The notes: generated by a model from the letters alone, not told the origin. 22,832 bases of DNA from Zelonia costaricensis (GCA_030849075.1 JASAOO010003113.1:1-22832); one strand, 5' to 3'; shown: positions 1 to 10,774, counted from the first letter of the stretch. Program-made: numbers and translations.

Positions 1-38
1 GCTGAGGGAGGGAAGGGGGGAAGGGGGGGGGAGAGACG

Positions 39-56
39 ACACACACACACACACAC
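39..56. repeat. AC9 microsatellite
   Basis: Nine AC units next to G-rich sequence at the left edge. Confidence 0.9.
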
Positions 57-517
57 AAAGCAGTAACGCACGCAGCACGCAAGAGAGAGAGAACAGGCAA
101 AGAGGGGAAGGAGGTGATAAGAGAAGCGACTTGTCCACGCCGGTGAGTGACAAGACGTAGAGCACAGCACGGCAACAAACAAGTGTAGGACGGCGGTGTT
201 GGTTGGTGTGTGGGGGGAGGGGGGGGAAGGGGGTCGGGGCGGGTCACGAAGGAGGGACGAGGGATAACGCTGATCAAGGGAGAGTGACGGCTGCTGACGA
301 GATCGGGAGGGGTGGGGGAGACGCGTCAGCGGCGCGATCGTTTCGATTTCCCCAAGAATGAAAACTAGAGAGCGAGGAGCGTAGAGGGAACGACAGGGGT
401 AGGGAAAGAGGGTGGGAATCAGAAGAAAGAAGAGAAACCTGCACGCAGCGGAGATCTGACGAGAGAGGCGAAAGGAGGGCGAGCAAGCAATCCTGAGACG
501 GCACCGAAGATAAACGT

Positions 518-533
518 ACACACACACACACAC
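518..533. repeat. AC8 microsatellite
   Basis: Eight AC units in the left spacer. Confidence 0.9.
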
Positions 534-1594
534 GAAGAGAGAGAAAATGACTCCAGGAGAGGTTGACAAGCCGTGAGAGCCGGTAGCGGGGCTGAAAATG
601 GGTGCTGCGAGAGGGACGGCGTCCGTGCGAAAAGGAGGGGTTTAGTGACGAGCCGGGGAGGAGGAAGGGGGGGGGGTGGCACGCGTTTTCTTCTTTCGGG
701 GTGGTGTGACAAGAGGGGCACGGCGCACGTGGCGGAATCGTGCCGGATGGCGTTCACGCTAGCGTTCAAGAGGGTGGGTGATGGCCACAGAGAAACCAAT
801 GTTGACACACACACACAGACACACAAACGCGCAAATACCTACGTTTGCGTGACGATCGATGTAGAGCGCGTTTTAGCTCGAATCGCTTGCTACGTTGTTC
901 TCCCCGTTGCGTGTTATGCTTAACGTGACTAACGGTTCACGCGACACGGAGGAAAGGGGGGGGTGGAGGGAGGGTAAGACGGAAACGGCGTGATGTGGCG
1001 AGGTTGCGATGGCGAGGGGGGGGCCTTCTGAGAGTGTTTATCCACGAGCGCAGTATACGACGACGGCGGCGGGTGGAAGAGCACGCGAAAGGGGAAGAGT
1101 GGGCAGGTGAAGACTGAAGGAGCTTCTTGTTTTCTTTTTCTTCTTCTGCCCGAGGGTTCCGGGGTGGTGGTCGGTGGCAAATGGGTGGGAGCGAGGCGGC
1201 GGAGGAGGGAGGGGAGCAGACAAGGAGGAAGTGGAGGAGCTCGTGTGCCCACGTGCAATACCGGTTACACTCGATCGTTGGCCAAACGGAGGAGGGGGAG
1301 AATGCCGGCCATGCATCGGCCGAGGAGCACACGTGGCACTGTAAAACGCTGGGCTTCGTGAGGACAGTAATGTGTAGTTGCCTATCAGTTCTTTTTTCCA
1401 TCGTCATTGGAAGAGGAGCTTCTTCGCGTGTTGCCCCGGGGTGCGAGTGCGGCAACACTCTACCAGCCGGCACACTGGTGGAGGTGCACTTGACCACGGC
1501 TTCGCCAGGCGACCACGGGGTCGGGGGTGTCGAGGTGTAGAACGCAAGACTGACGGCATCGCCCAGTATCCCACGCCTTCACCCCAGACTCGCC

Positions 1595-1613
1595 CACACA
1601 CACACACACACAC
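1595..1613. repeat. CA microsatellite (19 bases)
   Basis: Alternating CA inside the more balanced block of the left spacer. Confidence 0.9.
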
Positions 1614-2791
1614 TAGAACGCCTTGTCAAAATCTAGTACGAAGTTTGCTTGCGCTGAATCTCCTCCGTCGCGGCACCCCTCTTGACCGCCACCCCGCTGC
1701 AGTGGGCAACCAGCATTGAACGTAACTTCGGCACCCCCACCCCCAAGTCCCTGCTCTTGTGTTGTGAGGAGGGTGAGAAGGGGGAGGAAGGACACCCTCA
1801 TCAAATCTAGCGGAGTTCCTATGGAGCAGTAAACATCTTCACGACAGGAAAACTGAAGACGGCCCCTCAAACATCTCCGCTGGCACTTCACACGCACAAA
1901 CGCAGCAAGCACGTGAGGAGGAGGAAGGCTCGACACTTTTATTTTCTCCTCCCCTCTTTCGAGCCCTCCCTCACGCACTCTCACACACACATACTCCTAC
2001 ACACACGTGAAACATCTCCAAAGGCTATGACACTGAAGGCCCTATTGAAGGAAGAGGGAGCGACAGAGTTGCCGCCCTCCAGTTCTTTGTCCTTTGTGAC
2101 CCACCACAGCACAGTCCCCCGCACTCCCGGCATACGACCGCAGCTTGCCACTCTCCAACCCGCACCTTCGCTCGGTGGTGCACACCCGCACGATCCTAGA
2201 TTTGCGCAACGTTGCCGACTCCTCTCCTCCGTCCTTTGCGCGGCGCACACCAGCCGCTTGCCTTCTCACTTCCCGCGTCTTCACGACCCGAACTTCTCCG
2301 CAACTCGCGACAAACACGGCTACCCGCACGTCCTTTTTTTTTTCCCTCAAATCTCTGACTCCTTCAATGTATCACACGCAAGAGAAGAAAAGGGCACAGT
2401 GATACCAGAATAGAGCCATTGGTCGAGGCATGATAGTGGGGGGGGAGAGGGAGGGGGGCTGCCAGTTCGTGTGCGTGTGTGTCCCTGTATGTGTGACGGG
2501 TAGCACCCTCACTGACGCCCGCTCGACGCGCACTCTTTCCTCCAGGCAAGACCCACGAGAGCTTCAAGTTTGTTGAAGGAGCCAGAAAAGGGGTCCCTTA
2601 TCAGCACCTCGAGGGCAGGAAGTGCACGATAAATAGAGTCGCGAGACGTGTGCAGGAGGTCATGCGGGAGGTATGGCAGCATGTAGCAGATGCACCCCAC
2701 ACACGAAAGGGAAGGGCGGAAGGGTGATGAGAAGAGAGCGGGCGAGTGTGGGGAGAAGCGTAGATCAAAAGAAGAGCAAACATAAAAACAA

Positions 2792-2812
2792 ACACACACA
2801 CACACACACACA
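2792..2812. repeat. AC10 microsatellite
   Basis: About ten AC units in the left spacer. Confidence 0.9.
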
Positions 2813-3720
2813 AACGTGTGCATCAGGCGGGGTGCGCTGGAGCACGCAGTGCACCTACTGCTTCTTTCTTCCATTTTCCCGGCTTGCGCTGGCCCCTCCC
2901 CCTCGTTCTCTGCGCCACGCCCTGCAGTCGTGTCGCACGAGTCAGGATGAAGTGGGAGTTGATGGTGTGCGTGCTCCCCCCTCTCCACCTTCCCACATTC
3001 CCTCGAGAGCGCCACAGTAAGCAGCATTTCTCGCGTTCGGCCACCCTTCCCTTCGCCGTGCGTTGGGAAGGGCGAGAGGGGGTCAAATCACTTCAGGAGA
3101 CGCCACCGGCACACAGTCGCCTTGTTGTGTGAGATGAATGAGGTTGTCTCGTCACGCTGCTGTCGGTTTCATGTTTTGTTTGTTTTCGGCCTCTTTTTTT
3201 TGTGCCTGTATTGCTGCGAGTCCACACTAAAGCGGCACAAGACAGAGTTCCGCGACGCGCGCACGAGCTCGCGCGGACTCTGGTGGGCCGCTGGTTGCGT
3301 TGTATAGTGACCTTTCTTTGTGCTTCAGTTTTCAGTTGAGGAGAGAGAGACAGACGAGCGGGGTGGCCTTGAAGAGAGGGCAGGCCGCGGGGAGCTATCA
3401 CGCACCCCCCGGCGATACCCCCGCGCGCAGCCAACAACACTGGGGCGGAGTGGTTAAGAAAACAAACAGAAAAAAGCGTGTGTCAAGACAAACAGGGAGA
3501 GGGCGTTAAAAACGTGAAACGGGAGTGCGTGAAACACAAGCCGGAACAGACGACAGAAAAACCAAACAAAAGAAGAGTGTAACATAGAGGGGCGCTTCAG
3601 GCACCACTTGCACACGCCTTTCTTCCTCGGAAGGACCCGAGCACGCACATCGCGACACGGAGGTGACGGACGGGGTGAGGGCAGGGAAGCGAAAAGAGCT
3701 TTGCGCGCACGCGCGTGTCT

Positions 3721-3734
3721 GTGTGTGTGTGTGT
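3721..3734. repeat. GT7 microsatellite
   Basis: Seven GT units, followed at once by further imperfect GT units; opposite orientation to most repeats here. Confidence 0.85.
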
Positions 3735-4190
3735 AGATGTGTGTGCATCTGGTGAGTACAGACACGCAGGCGCACGCTCGTTAAAACGCCGGTGACCTTG
3801 CGTTTCTCTTATTGTGCTTCGAGGCGCTTTGCACGAGACGTGTACTCATGAGTACCGAGACGGCGGAGGGACAACATAGGAAGCAGTCGCGGTCGAGACG
3901 AGCGAACCCGACCTTGTCGCTGCAATACGCATGAATGCAGGCGATGATGCAACGCTAATGCACACAAACACACACATAGTCAGACTCACAAGCACGCGAG
4001 CCCGTGCAGAGAAAAACCAGAGGGAAGTGAAGGAAAGAAGAAAACCTAGCAAAAGAAAGCGACCTTCCACACGTGCGGACTGCGAGGCTCAATCAAGAAG
4101 GGCTGAGGGCAGCTGACCACAGAAACGGACAACACCCCACACTCGTGTGGTCCCAGTTTCTGTTTAGAGTGTTTTGTTTTTCTCCCGTTG

Positions 4191-4204
4191 TGTGTGTGTG
4201 TGTG
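4191..4204. repeat. TG7 microsatellite
   Basis: Seven TG units running into a G-rich stretch. Confidence 0.85.
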
Positions 4205-5567
4205 GGGGGGAGGGGGACCCTTTTGGAGAGTTGTCGATCGAAGTGGCAACACTGCAGACAGACCCCCGTTTCGGCTGTCCACTCCCCCCACACACAGCTT
4301 TGTTCTCTCTTTCCTCCTGCATGACTTCCCGCATCCCATGCGTGTGTTCTTCCTCCTTTGTTAACGATCAAGTCACGTCTTGGCTGCCGTGGGGGGCTTC
4401 TTCCGACTCCAAAACACAGAGCCCGCCGCGTTGAAAGGGAGTGCACAAGGTCAAGAGGGAGGGGGGGTGCATCGTGGAGGGAGGAGGGGTGGGGGATGCG
4501 GTGCTCAGCTGCGTCCGAAACGCGTTGGAGCGACCCATCTTTTTTTTGGGGGAGAAGAAGCACGGAAGACCGCATTCAAGAGAGACCGTGGCGCTTTGCA
4601 GCGGAACAAAGAGTGTACGAATGAGGATGGCGGATGAGGGGGGGGGAGGGGGGGGGGTTGCACGGCAGGCGCCAGCACCCCAACATGTGCGTGCAAATAA
4701 GGTGCGTTTGATCAGACGAGCACGTAAAGTGTGCCGAGCAGGTGTTGGGTCACGCGAGGCTCCAGTGCTGGAGGCCGTGAAAGGAGGAGGAGAGGGGACC
4801 AACGCGCACTTCTCGCGAGGGAAAGAAGAGGAAGGAAAAAAAAAGAATGACGAGGCAAGCAAACAGAAGTGAGTCGGGTCAAAGGGGGTACAACACGGAA
4901 TTGGAGACGAAAAAGAGTCGAGAAGAGGTTGCCGCAGAAATGAACCGACAAGCACACGCACACACACGTACAAACGCACACACACGCACACCTCAAAAAC
5001 GAAACAGAAGAGGTGAAACGAAGAGAAGCAACGCCGTCTAAAGCCGTAGGCCGCTCTCCGTATCGCGCTAGAGGCACACTACGGGGGGAGGGGAGGTGGG
5101 CAGAGAGAGCAGCGGCGGGGCTCTGCTAGTGAGGAAAGGGGCTGGAGGCGCAAAGGGCGGGGGGACGAAAGCACACCCACCACGCAGTGCCGTAGCAGAC
5201 TGTGGGTGCGCCACCCCTCAAGAAAGGAGAGAGCAGAGAGGCGAACCGAACCGAACAACAACAAAAAAGGGAAACAGAGAAGAGAAGGTGAGGTTCGACG
5301 GGGGACGGGGGGGGGGGGCAGCAGCGAGATTGAAGAGCGTAAGAGAGCATATGAAAGCTCCGTCCACAACGTTCGCCGCCGTCTTCTACACGGATGGCGA
5401 AAAGGTGGACATTCAGCGGTGAACGCAAACACACGTACAAGCGAAGAGCAAAAAAAACAACAACACGAAAGGGGGAGCAAAAGAGGAGCGAGGAAAGAAG
5501 TACCAAGAAAGAGAGCGAGCAGCGCCGTCACTCCGCGCTCTCGCAACGCAAGCGCGATCACGAGCTG

Positions 5568-5570
<3 letters not shown>

Positions 5571-5623
<53 letters not shown>
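5571..5623. repeat. Interrupted AC microsatellite (longest in window)
   Basis: AC dinucleotides run from 5571 to 5609, are broken by TATA, and resume to about 5623. It lies in the gene-free left spacer and would read as a GU repeat in minus-strand RNA. Confidence 0.95.
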
Positions 5624-6214
5624 AGCGAGGTCGAAAAGCAAACTTAGAGGGGCTAAGAGACGGGGGGAGGGGGAAAATGGCCAGTACACAACATGTGGGG
5701 GAGGGGGAGGGGAGCGCACAAATATCAATTTGGTTTAACGTAAAGTAGGAATCACGTAATGGGAAACGTAGAAGCCAACAAAAGCACGAGCACACAAACA
5801 CACACACACACGTTAAAAGGGTGTGTGGGTGTGGGGGGGGGGGAGGGGAGGAGGGGAGGAGGCTACACACAAACAAAGAGATCGACGGAGACGGAGGCGA
5901 CAAGCAGAAACGCCAGAGTGATGGGAAGAGCGAGGGAAGCGGCGATTCTGATGCACGTCCGCGGCAACAAGCCAAAAAGGAAAAAAAAAAGAGAGAAGAC
6001 GCAAATAGTCGAGGTGAGATCAAACACGTAGGGCGTGAAGCGACCGCGAAGGAGGGAAGGTGGAGGGTCGCGTGGCGGCTGACGCCTTCCCCGGGGGTGT
6101 AGCGACGAAGCGTACACCACACCCCTCCACACAAAGCGCTGCGTGACCGTCGAGGAATGCCACACGCCACTTTTTTCTTCTTGAATGGGGAGGAAGGTGC
6201 ATGGCGCCCGTTCA

Positions 6215-6607
6215 TCACCACCTCACTGCAGCCCCCAGCGGGCGTGGATTCAGCTGTGAAATTGTGCATCGGCCGCCTTCGCTGAATGTAGAGGAAAAAA
6301 ACAAAGAGCTGGACTGGATGGCGAAGGTGGCCGCTAATGCACCCCCTCTCTCGCATGCCGTCGTGTCTGTATGGGAGTACGGAGCTCCTCCTTCTTGACG
6401 GTACGCGTCAGCTCTCTCAGGCCACAGGACTGATTCGTGACTGACGCATCGCGCAGTCAGGGGAAGCTTCGTTAATCCTTGGCAGCGGACTGCGCTTGCA
6501 CCGCGCCCCCCTCTCCTTCTCCTCGATCTCGGCCCAACTCGGCATCGACGACGTCGCCGTCGTGAACCGCATGCAGCGTCGACAGCTGCCATGAGCGGCA
6601 CGAGCAT
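6215..6607 (-). CDS. Weak candidate small protein gene (130 aa), unknown function
   Basis: The first ATG after a good-looking acceptor (AG at 6679-6678, behind a T16 tract at 6724-6709 on the minus strand) opens a 130-codon frame. The start MLVPLMAAVDAACG is mildly hydrophobic and could pass for a signal peptide, then an Arg-rich stretch follows. The remainder has no motif I recognise. Third-position GC is lower than in the transporter genes, which argues against it. The implied 5' UTR would be about 70 nt and the spacing from the paralogue 1 stop to the acceptor about 440 nt, both normal for Leishmania. It may equally be a chance frame in untranslated sequence. Confidence 0.2.
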   Translation of the reverse strand: MLVPLMAAVDAACGSRRRRRRCRVGPRSRRRRGGRGASAVRCQGLTKLPLTARCVSHESVLWPERADAYRQEGGAPYSHTDTTACERGGALAATFAIQSSSLFFSSTFSEGGRCTISQLNPRPLGAAVRW

Positions 6608-6677
6608 GAGCGTCAGGAAGGGTGAGAGAGAGGGGGGCGAGTGAGAGACGCCCACCTCCTCACTTCTAGCGGTTGGG

Positions 6678-6724
6678 CTTCACAGGCGCAACACCGACAC
6701 GCAAAATGAAAAAAAAAAAAAAAA
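6678..6724 (-). promoter_or_regulatory. Possible spliced-leader acceptor with T16 tract
   Basis: A run of 16 A on the plus strand (6709-6724) is a T16 tract on the transcribed strand; the next AG downstream is at 6679-6678. Such a tract can direct trans-splicing of a gene to the left, polyadenylation of paralogue 1 upstream, or neither. Confidence 0.35.
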
Positions 6725-6890
6725 GCTGACATAGTCATGGAAGGACAAAAGGAAGGAGAACCACAAGAAGAAGAAGTGGAGACGGTGGGGTGGGGTAGGG
6801 GGTGAGGGGGGGGGGAAGGAGGGACGAGAGAAGAGGCAACGAGGGTGACGGAGCGGGAAGAGAGTCATGTAGCGCACGACGTTGGATACG

Positions 6891-6923
6891 CACACACACA
6901 CACACGCTGGACACACGCTGGAC
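6891..6923. repeat. CA repeat joined to an 11-bp tandem duplicate
   Basis: CA units at 6891-6905 run into two copies of ACACGCTGGAC (6902-6912 and 6913-6923). It lies in the proximal 3' region of paralogue 1. Confidence 0.85.
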
Positions 6924-7121
6924 AAGATCGAGGGGAGGGGGAGGTCATTTAGCGAAGAAACTGAATGAGGGCTCGAAACGGGAGGAAATAGAGAAGTTGG
7001 CCTGCTTGCCAATGTACGCGACTCAGCGCGCGACCCGGACCACGCCAGAAAGAGCTGCACAGACAAAAAGAAGAAAGCGCGCAATCACGAATTGCCCGCC
7101 TTCTTTTTCTTAGGAAAGAGC

Positions 7122-9074
7122 CTACTGCGTCGCGTTCTCGTAGAAGGGCTCAGCCGGCTGGCTGCTCCCCTCCGCACGCGCCGCCGCACGCTCGGCGCGG
7201 TGCTTCATGACGAAGCGGCGGTAGCGCAGGTGGCACCAGCTGCTGCCCACAATCGCCGTCACGTTGACGCACAGCAGCACAATCATGGCGTGGTCAACGC
7301 AGGCCTTGCCGGCGCAGCGCGGGTAGATGGACGGGGTGCCGGCGGCAATGGCAGCCTTGCGCTGGCGCTTCGCCTCGCGGTCGTACATCTCGCCGTACGC
7401 GAAGCGGTTCAACGCAATCACAGCGATGAAGGCGCCAACGTACATGAAGTTGTAGTGCTTGCCGATGTCCTTGGCAAACAACGTGCGGATCGTCAGCGCC
7501 GTGCAGGCCCAGCTGAAGCCGTTGCCGAAGGAGTCGAAGAAGAAGCCAATCACAATCGCCTTGGACTTGAGCGGCAGCGCGAGCAGGAAGATCAGACCAA
7601 TCACCATGCACACTGCCGAAACGGGGTACACACAGGTGATGACCGGCCGCGTGTCGGACGGCAGACGACCAAGGAAGTACTCGAAGATGCCCATGCTGAG
7701 GCGGCCGAGGGCGCTCGCAATGCCGATGATGGCCGAGTACATCGTGTTCGTCTTCTTCTCGTACTCGTCATTGCCCAGCGCGCGGTAGATCTGGGCTGAA
7801 TTGAAGGCCATCACCATGCCGCAGCCCCACGTCGCCAGCGTGTTCCAGCAGCACAGCCAGATGTCCGGGCTGCGGATGCTGTGCCAGAAGGTCGTCTGGT
7901 ACTGCGGATCCTGATCGGAGATCATCATGCGGGCCTTGTTGTCATCCTCCAGCACGGCCACGTCCTCGCTGTTCGCGCGCTGGTGGTCGTCCGCTGTCGA
8001 CTTCTTGCGACCGCCCTTGTTGTCTTCGTCGTAGTGGTCCTCCTCAACGCGAAGCTCGCCGAGCGCGTTCTCGTCCTGCGCCAACTCGCCCACCGTCGGC
8101 CTCATCACCCGCTTCTCCTCGTCCATGTTCTCCATGCTCGTCGTGTGCTCGCCACCCATGTCAGTCGGGTAGTCCGGGTACTCCTTGCTGGGCTCCACCT
8201 CCATGCCGCCGAGGAAGCGGATCGGCGCCGCCATCAAGCCAAACGACAGCACAAGGGCCATGATCACCACTGTGTTGCCCATGCGCGCCGAGTCGCTCGG
8301 GTTCGCGTAGGCGACGCAGAAGGACTGCACCGTGATGTAGATGACCAGAGCCGAGATGATGAACAGGCCGAGGTAGAAGCGGCGCATCGGCGGGCGCTGC
8401 GTCAGGTAGGCGCGCTCCGTCAGGCGGCGGCGCACCTGCACCTCCTCCGGCACGTGTGTCATCTCACGCTGCACCAGGTGGTACGGCGGGAAGCGGATGA
8501 AGACGCACGCGAGCGTGCCCATGAACATGACGAGGCCGGTCATGAAGAACATGTAGTGGGCGTCGTTGGTGCGGAAGAAGCTGTAGTTGATCACCGCGAG
8601 AATCGACGCGCCGAGGCCGGCGTACGTCTTCATGATGCCAACGACGGGGCCCTTGGTGACTGGGAAGCTGCCCAGCACGGCCATCAGCGAGCCCGTGTCG
8701 AAGGAGGCGCAGCCGAGGTTCATGATGGCGCAGAACACGCTGAGGACCGGCACGCTGCCCTTGACGTTGCCGTTGAAGGCGAGCGCGTAGAGCAAGGCAC
8801 CAAGGGCGTTCAACGTGCACGCGCAGATACACACGTACATCGGCCCCGCGTAGTCGAGCAGCATGCCGAACGGGAACGTGATGAAGCCGATGACAATGCC
8901 GATGGTCGTGATGGTGGTGAGGTCGGCGCCGGAGAGGTTGAACATGGTCATGAGGTGGTTGCTGATGATGTTGAAGCCGTAGAAGGTGGACATGCACACG
9001 CTAGCGCACACGCCGCCGACGAGGATGACGAACCGCCGGACTTCGCTGATCCGGTACTCGGACGGAGACACCAT
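7122..9074 (-). CDS. Nodulin-like MFS transporter, paralogue 1 (650 aa)
   Basis: This is a polytopic membrane protein that probably moves a small solute or metal ion across a membrane; the substrate is unknown. I count about 14 hydrophobic segments, near residues 13-35, 54-75, 79-100, 108-131, 145-165, 173-195, 233-254, 267-288, 404-425, 444-466, 478-500, 506-529, 541-558 and 594-616. GMLLDYAGP at 70-78 after segment 2 resembles MFS motif A, and ALGRLSMG near 455-462 fits the second-half repeat. A hydrophilic loop (about 289-403) is rich in Asp, Glu and Lys and ends in the conserved SDQDPQYQTTFW. A Cys pair (C587, C592) lies between the last two segments. The ATG at 9074 is chosen because YRISE follows it as in both paralogues; the frame is open further upstream, but that part is low-complexity and crosses an N. 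It is the most diverged of the three copies. Family assignment is confident; substrate and location are not. Confidence 0.93.
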   Translation of the reverse strand: MVSPSEYRISEVRRFVILVGGVCASVCMSTFYGFNIISNHLMTMFNLSGADLTTITTIGIVIGFITFPFGMLLDYAGPMYVCICACTLNALGALLYALAFNGNVKGSVPVLSVFCAIMNLGCASFDTGSLMAVLGSFPVTKGPVVGIMKTYAGLGASILAVINYSFFRTNDAHYMFFMTGLVMFMGTLACVFIRFPPYHLVQREMTHVPEEVQVRRRLTERAYLTQRPPMRRFYLGLFIISALVIYITVQSFCVAYANPSDSARMGNTVVIMALVLSFGLMAAPIRFLGGMEVEPSKEYPDYPTDMGGEHTTSMENMDEEKRVMRPTVGELAQDENALGELRVEEDHYDEDNKGGRKKSTADDHQRANSEDVAVLEDDNKARMMISDQDPQYQTTFWHSIRSPDIWLCCWNTLATWGCGMVMAFNSAQIYRALGNDEYEKKTNTMYSAIIGIASALGRLSMGIFEYFLGRLPSDTRPVITCVYPVSAVCMVIGLIFLLALPLKSKAIVIGFFFDSFGNGFSWACTALTIRTLFAKDIGKHYNFMYVGAFIAVIALNRFAYGEMYDREAKRQRKAAIAAGTPSIYPRCAGKACVDHAMIVLLCVNVTAIVGSSWCHLRYRRFVMKHRAERAAARAEGSSQPAEPFYENATQ

Positions 9075-9132
9075 CTTTGCGTGCGGGGGTGGGACGGGGA
9101 AGGGGGAAAGACGGTTGTGGCGGGGGGGGGGG

Positions 9133-9174
9133 CAGAGACGAAGGCGTCGGTNCCCCAGAGACGAAGGCGTCGGT
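9133..9174. other. Contig join: N between 19-bp direct repeats
   Basis: Position 9152 is N. The 19 bases 9133-9151 (ending GGCGTCGGT) recur exactly at 9156-9174. A repeat placed symmetrically about a single N is typical of two overlapping contig ends joined without merging. It falls in the 5' UTR of paralogue 1, beside a G11 run. Confidence 0.8.
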
Positions 9175-9261
9175 AAAGGTGAGAGCGCAGTGGCTGACGA
9201 TGGCGACAACAGGAGCAAACAAGATCAGAGGAGCCTTTTCCCTTTTTTCCCTTTCTCTTTG

Positions 9262-9476
9262 CTTACGTGAAGAAGCGGAACGGGAATAGTAATATGGAGA
9301 GCACCGGTAGACGGAGGGGTGGGGGTAGGGGGGTCGACAGGGGACGCGAGAAGCACGCGCGTCAAGTGCCGGGAACGAGGAAGGCGGCGGGGAGGGACGG
9401 AGTTAACGGCCAATGGCGGAAGAACAACAAGAAGAAAAAAACGGATGAGATCGATGGTGGCGGTCCCGCGTCGCGT
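9262..9476 (-). promoter_or_regulatory. Predicted spliced-leader acceptor and pyrimidine tract, paralogue 1
   Basis: On the minus strand, a pyrimidine-rich tract (plus-strand 9418-9441, AAGAACAACAAG-type) is followed by 213 bases with no AG at all (9264-9476) and then the first AG at 9263-9262. In trypanosomatids the spliced leader is normally joined at the first AG after such a tract. This predicts a 5' UTR of about 187 nt (9261-9075). The UTR crosses the N at 9152, so its true length is uncertain by tens of bases. Confidence 0.6.
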
Positions 9477-9685
9477 CTCCTTCGTCACCGGTGACAGTGA
9501 AGGCGGAAGCTGCAGAGGTGCGGGTGGAAGAGCTTGGATGGAAGGGGGCAGGAGGGTCGACGTGGGAAAAGCGAGTTCACAGGGTGGACGTGAAGGGAAA
9601 GGCGGAGGCACAAGAAAAAACAAAAACGGAGATCGTGGGGGGAAGACAGAGAGGAGCTTAGAGACGAAGTAGACTGAGTATGCGA

Positions 9686-9700
9686 GTGTGTGTGTGTGTG
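9686..9700. repeat. GT microsatellite (15 bases)
   Basis: Alternating GT between the acceptor region of paralogue 1 and the 3' spacer of paralogue 2. Confidence 0.85.
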
Positions 9701-10233
9701 AAGTTCGTATGTTGCGCACATGGCGAGGTGCATGACACAGCGTCGCAGACATGAGCAATGGTCGCACGTAAGGACAGAAGGAAAAGACACAAAGAGGAAG
9801 GAGAGAGAGGGGGAGGATTAGAGGCAGAGTCACGTGGCACGGGGTCACAGGAGGTGCAATGCCGCGGTTGTCCCTCTTAACATTCCCTTCCGCAAAGCCA
9901 AGGCAGCCCTGGTCACTGCGGGGAACGAGGAGGCGCCCGGCGCTCTCTCGCTCCGCAGCGCGCCGGAAAGCGTCGGGGAGAGAAGCACTGCTGTGCCTCT
10001 GCCTTCATTTTCGTGGTTGCCTGATTGGCGCGGTCCGTTGGTTCTCTTTTTTTTCTTTTCTTCACGTCGTTCGCTCACTCATACACCCTCCCCTCCTCTG
10101 CCGTGTCTAGTCGTACCGGCAGTGCTGGCGAGACTAGCCGACTTACTAGCCTCCGTCTCTCTTCGCAGTCCCCGACACCATGCACAGAAACACGCGCGCA
10201 CGTGCGGGCTTACCTGACCCACGCGGCGCGTGT

Positions 10234-10272
10234 CCACGCCGACTCCCATCCACACAGAGGGAGTCGGCGTGG
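10234..10272. repeat. Perfect 14-bp inverted repeat (hairpin)
   Basis: The arm CCACGCCGACTCCC (10234-10247) is matched exactly by its reverse complement at 10259-10272, with an 11-base loop. It lies in the 3' UTR/intergenic part of paralogue 2, so it would form a stable GC-rich stem-loop in RNA if transcribed. Confidence 0.8.
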
Positions 10273-10774
10273 CCCTGGGTGGGAGAAGGGGTGTGAAAAT
10301 GGAGAGGGGCTGGGCGGAGAGGAGGGCAGCAGCGGGACAGACACTGGGGAGGGGGTGAGGGTGAGCTGTGGTGGTGGCGGGAAGACATGGCCAGGCGCGT
10401 GGGGAGAAAGGGGGGCGGGTGAGGCGGCCCAGACCTCACACGCACCGCCACCAGCGCAGACACCCCCACACCACACATGCACGCAGTGTGCCAGGGGGAA
10501 ACGAAGGGCGGGAGGTCTTGGCGGACACGAGGGGGCGAGGTGAGGTTGCACACGACCGGGGAAAGAAAAAAAAAAGGGTGTGTGAAGGAAGGGAGAAAAA
10601 AAGAGACGAGAGAGAGAGACGAGAGTCACCCGCTACGCTGTGCGCGTCTTTTTTTTTCTTTTGTTTCTCGCTTTATTCAAACGTAAAAGCAAAAAAAAAC
10701 GCGCATGCTCCGTTCTTTTTTTTTCTTGTTTTTGTCTCCGTTGGGGAACATGTGAAGGCGCCTCGTCCAGATCT

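Larger units (their letters stand above)
1..6214. other. Long spacer without a recognisable gene
   Basis: About 6.2 kb with no open frame that looks coding. The plus strand is rich in G and A, so the minus strand yields long Ser/Pro/Leu/Phe-rich frames that are composition artefacts. The stretch holds CA/GT microsatellites, G runs (for example 5307-5318) and T-rich tracts such as 3165-3200. A block at about 1240-2400 is more balanced in composition and may be a degenerate element or former unique sequence. If the candidate frame at 6215-6607 is not a gene, this region is probably 3' UTR and intergenic sequence of paralogue 1. Confidence 0.6.

Noticed and set aside
5079..6356. 425-codon minus-strand open frame
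   Set aside because: Dominated by Ser, Pro, Leu, Phe and Cys-Val repeats from purine-rich plus-strand sequence and the AC microsatellite. No domain, and codon use unlike the real genes.
6201..6398. 65-codon plus-strand frame
   Set aside because: Opposite to local transcription, no plus-strand splice signal, no motif; overlaps the weak minus-strand candidate.
7881..9176. 431-codon plus-strand open frame
   Set aside because: It is antisense to paralogue 1. High GC at third positions removes stops from the opposite strand; the frame is rich in His, Arg, Ala and Glu with no domain, and runs through the N.
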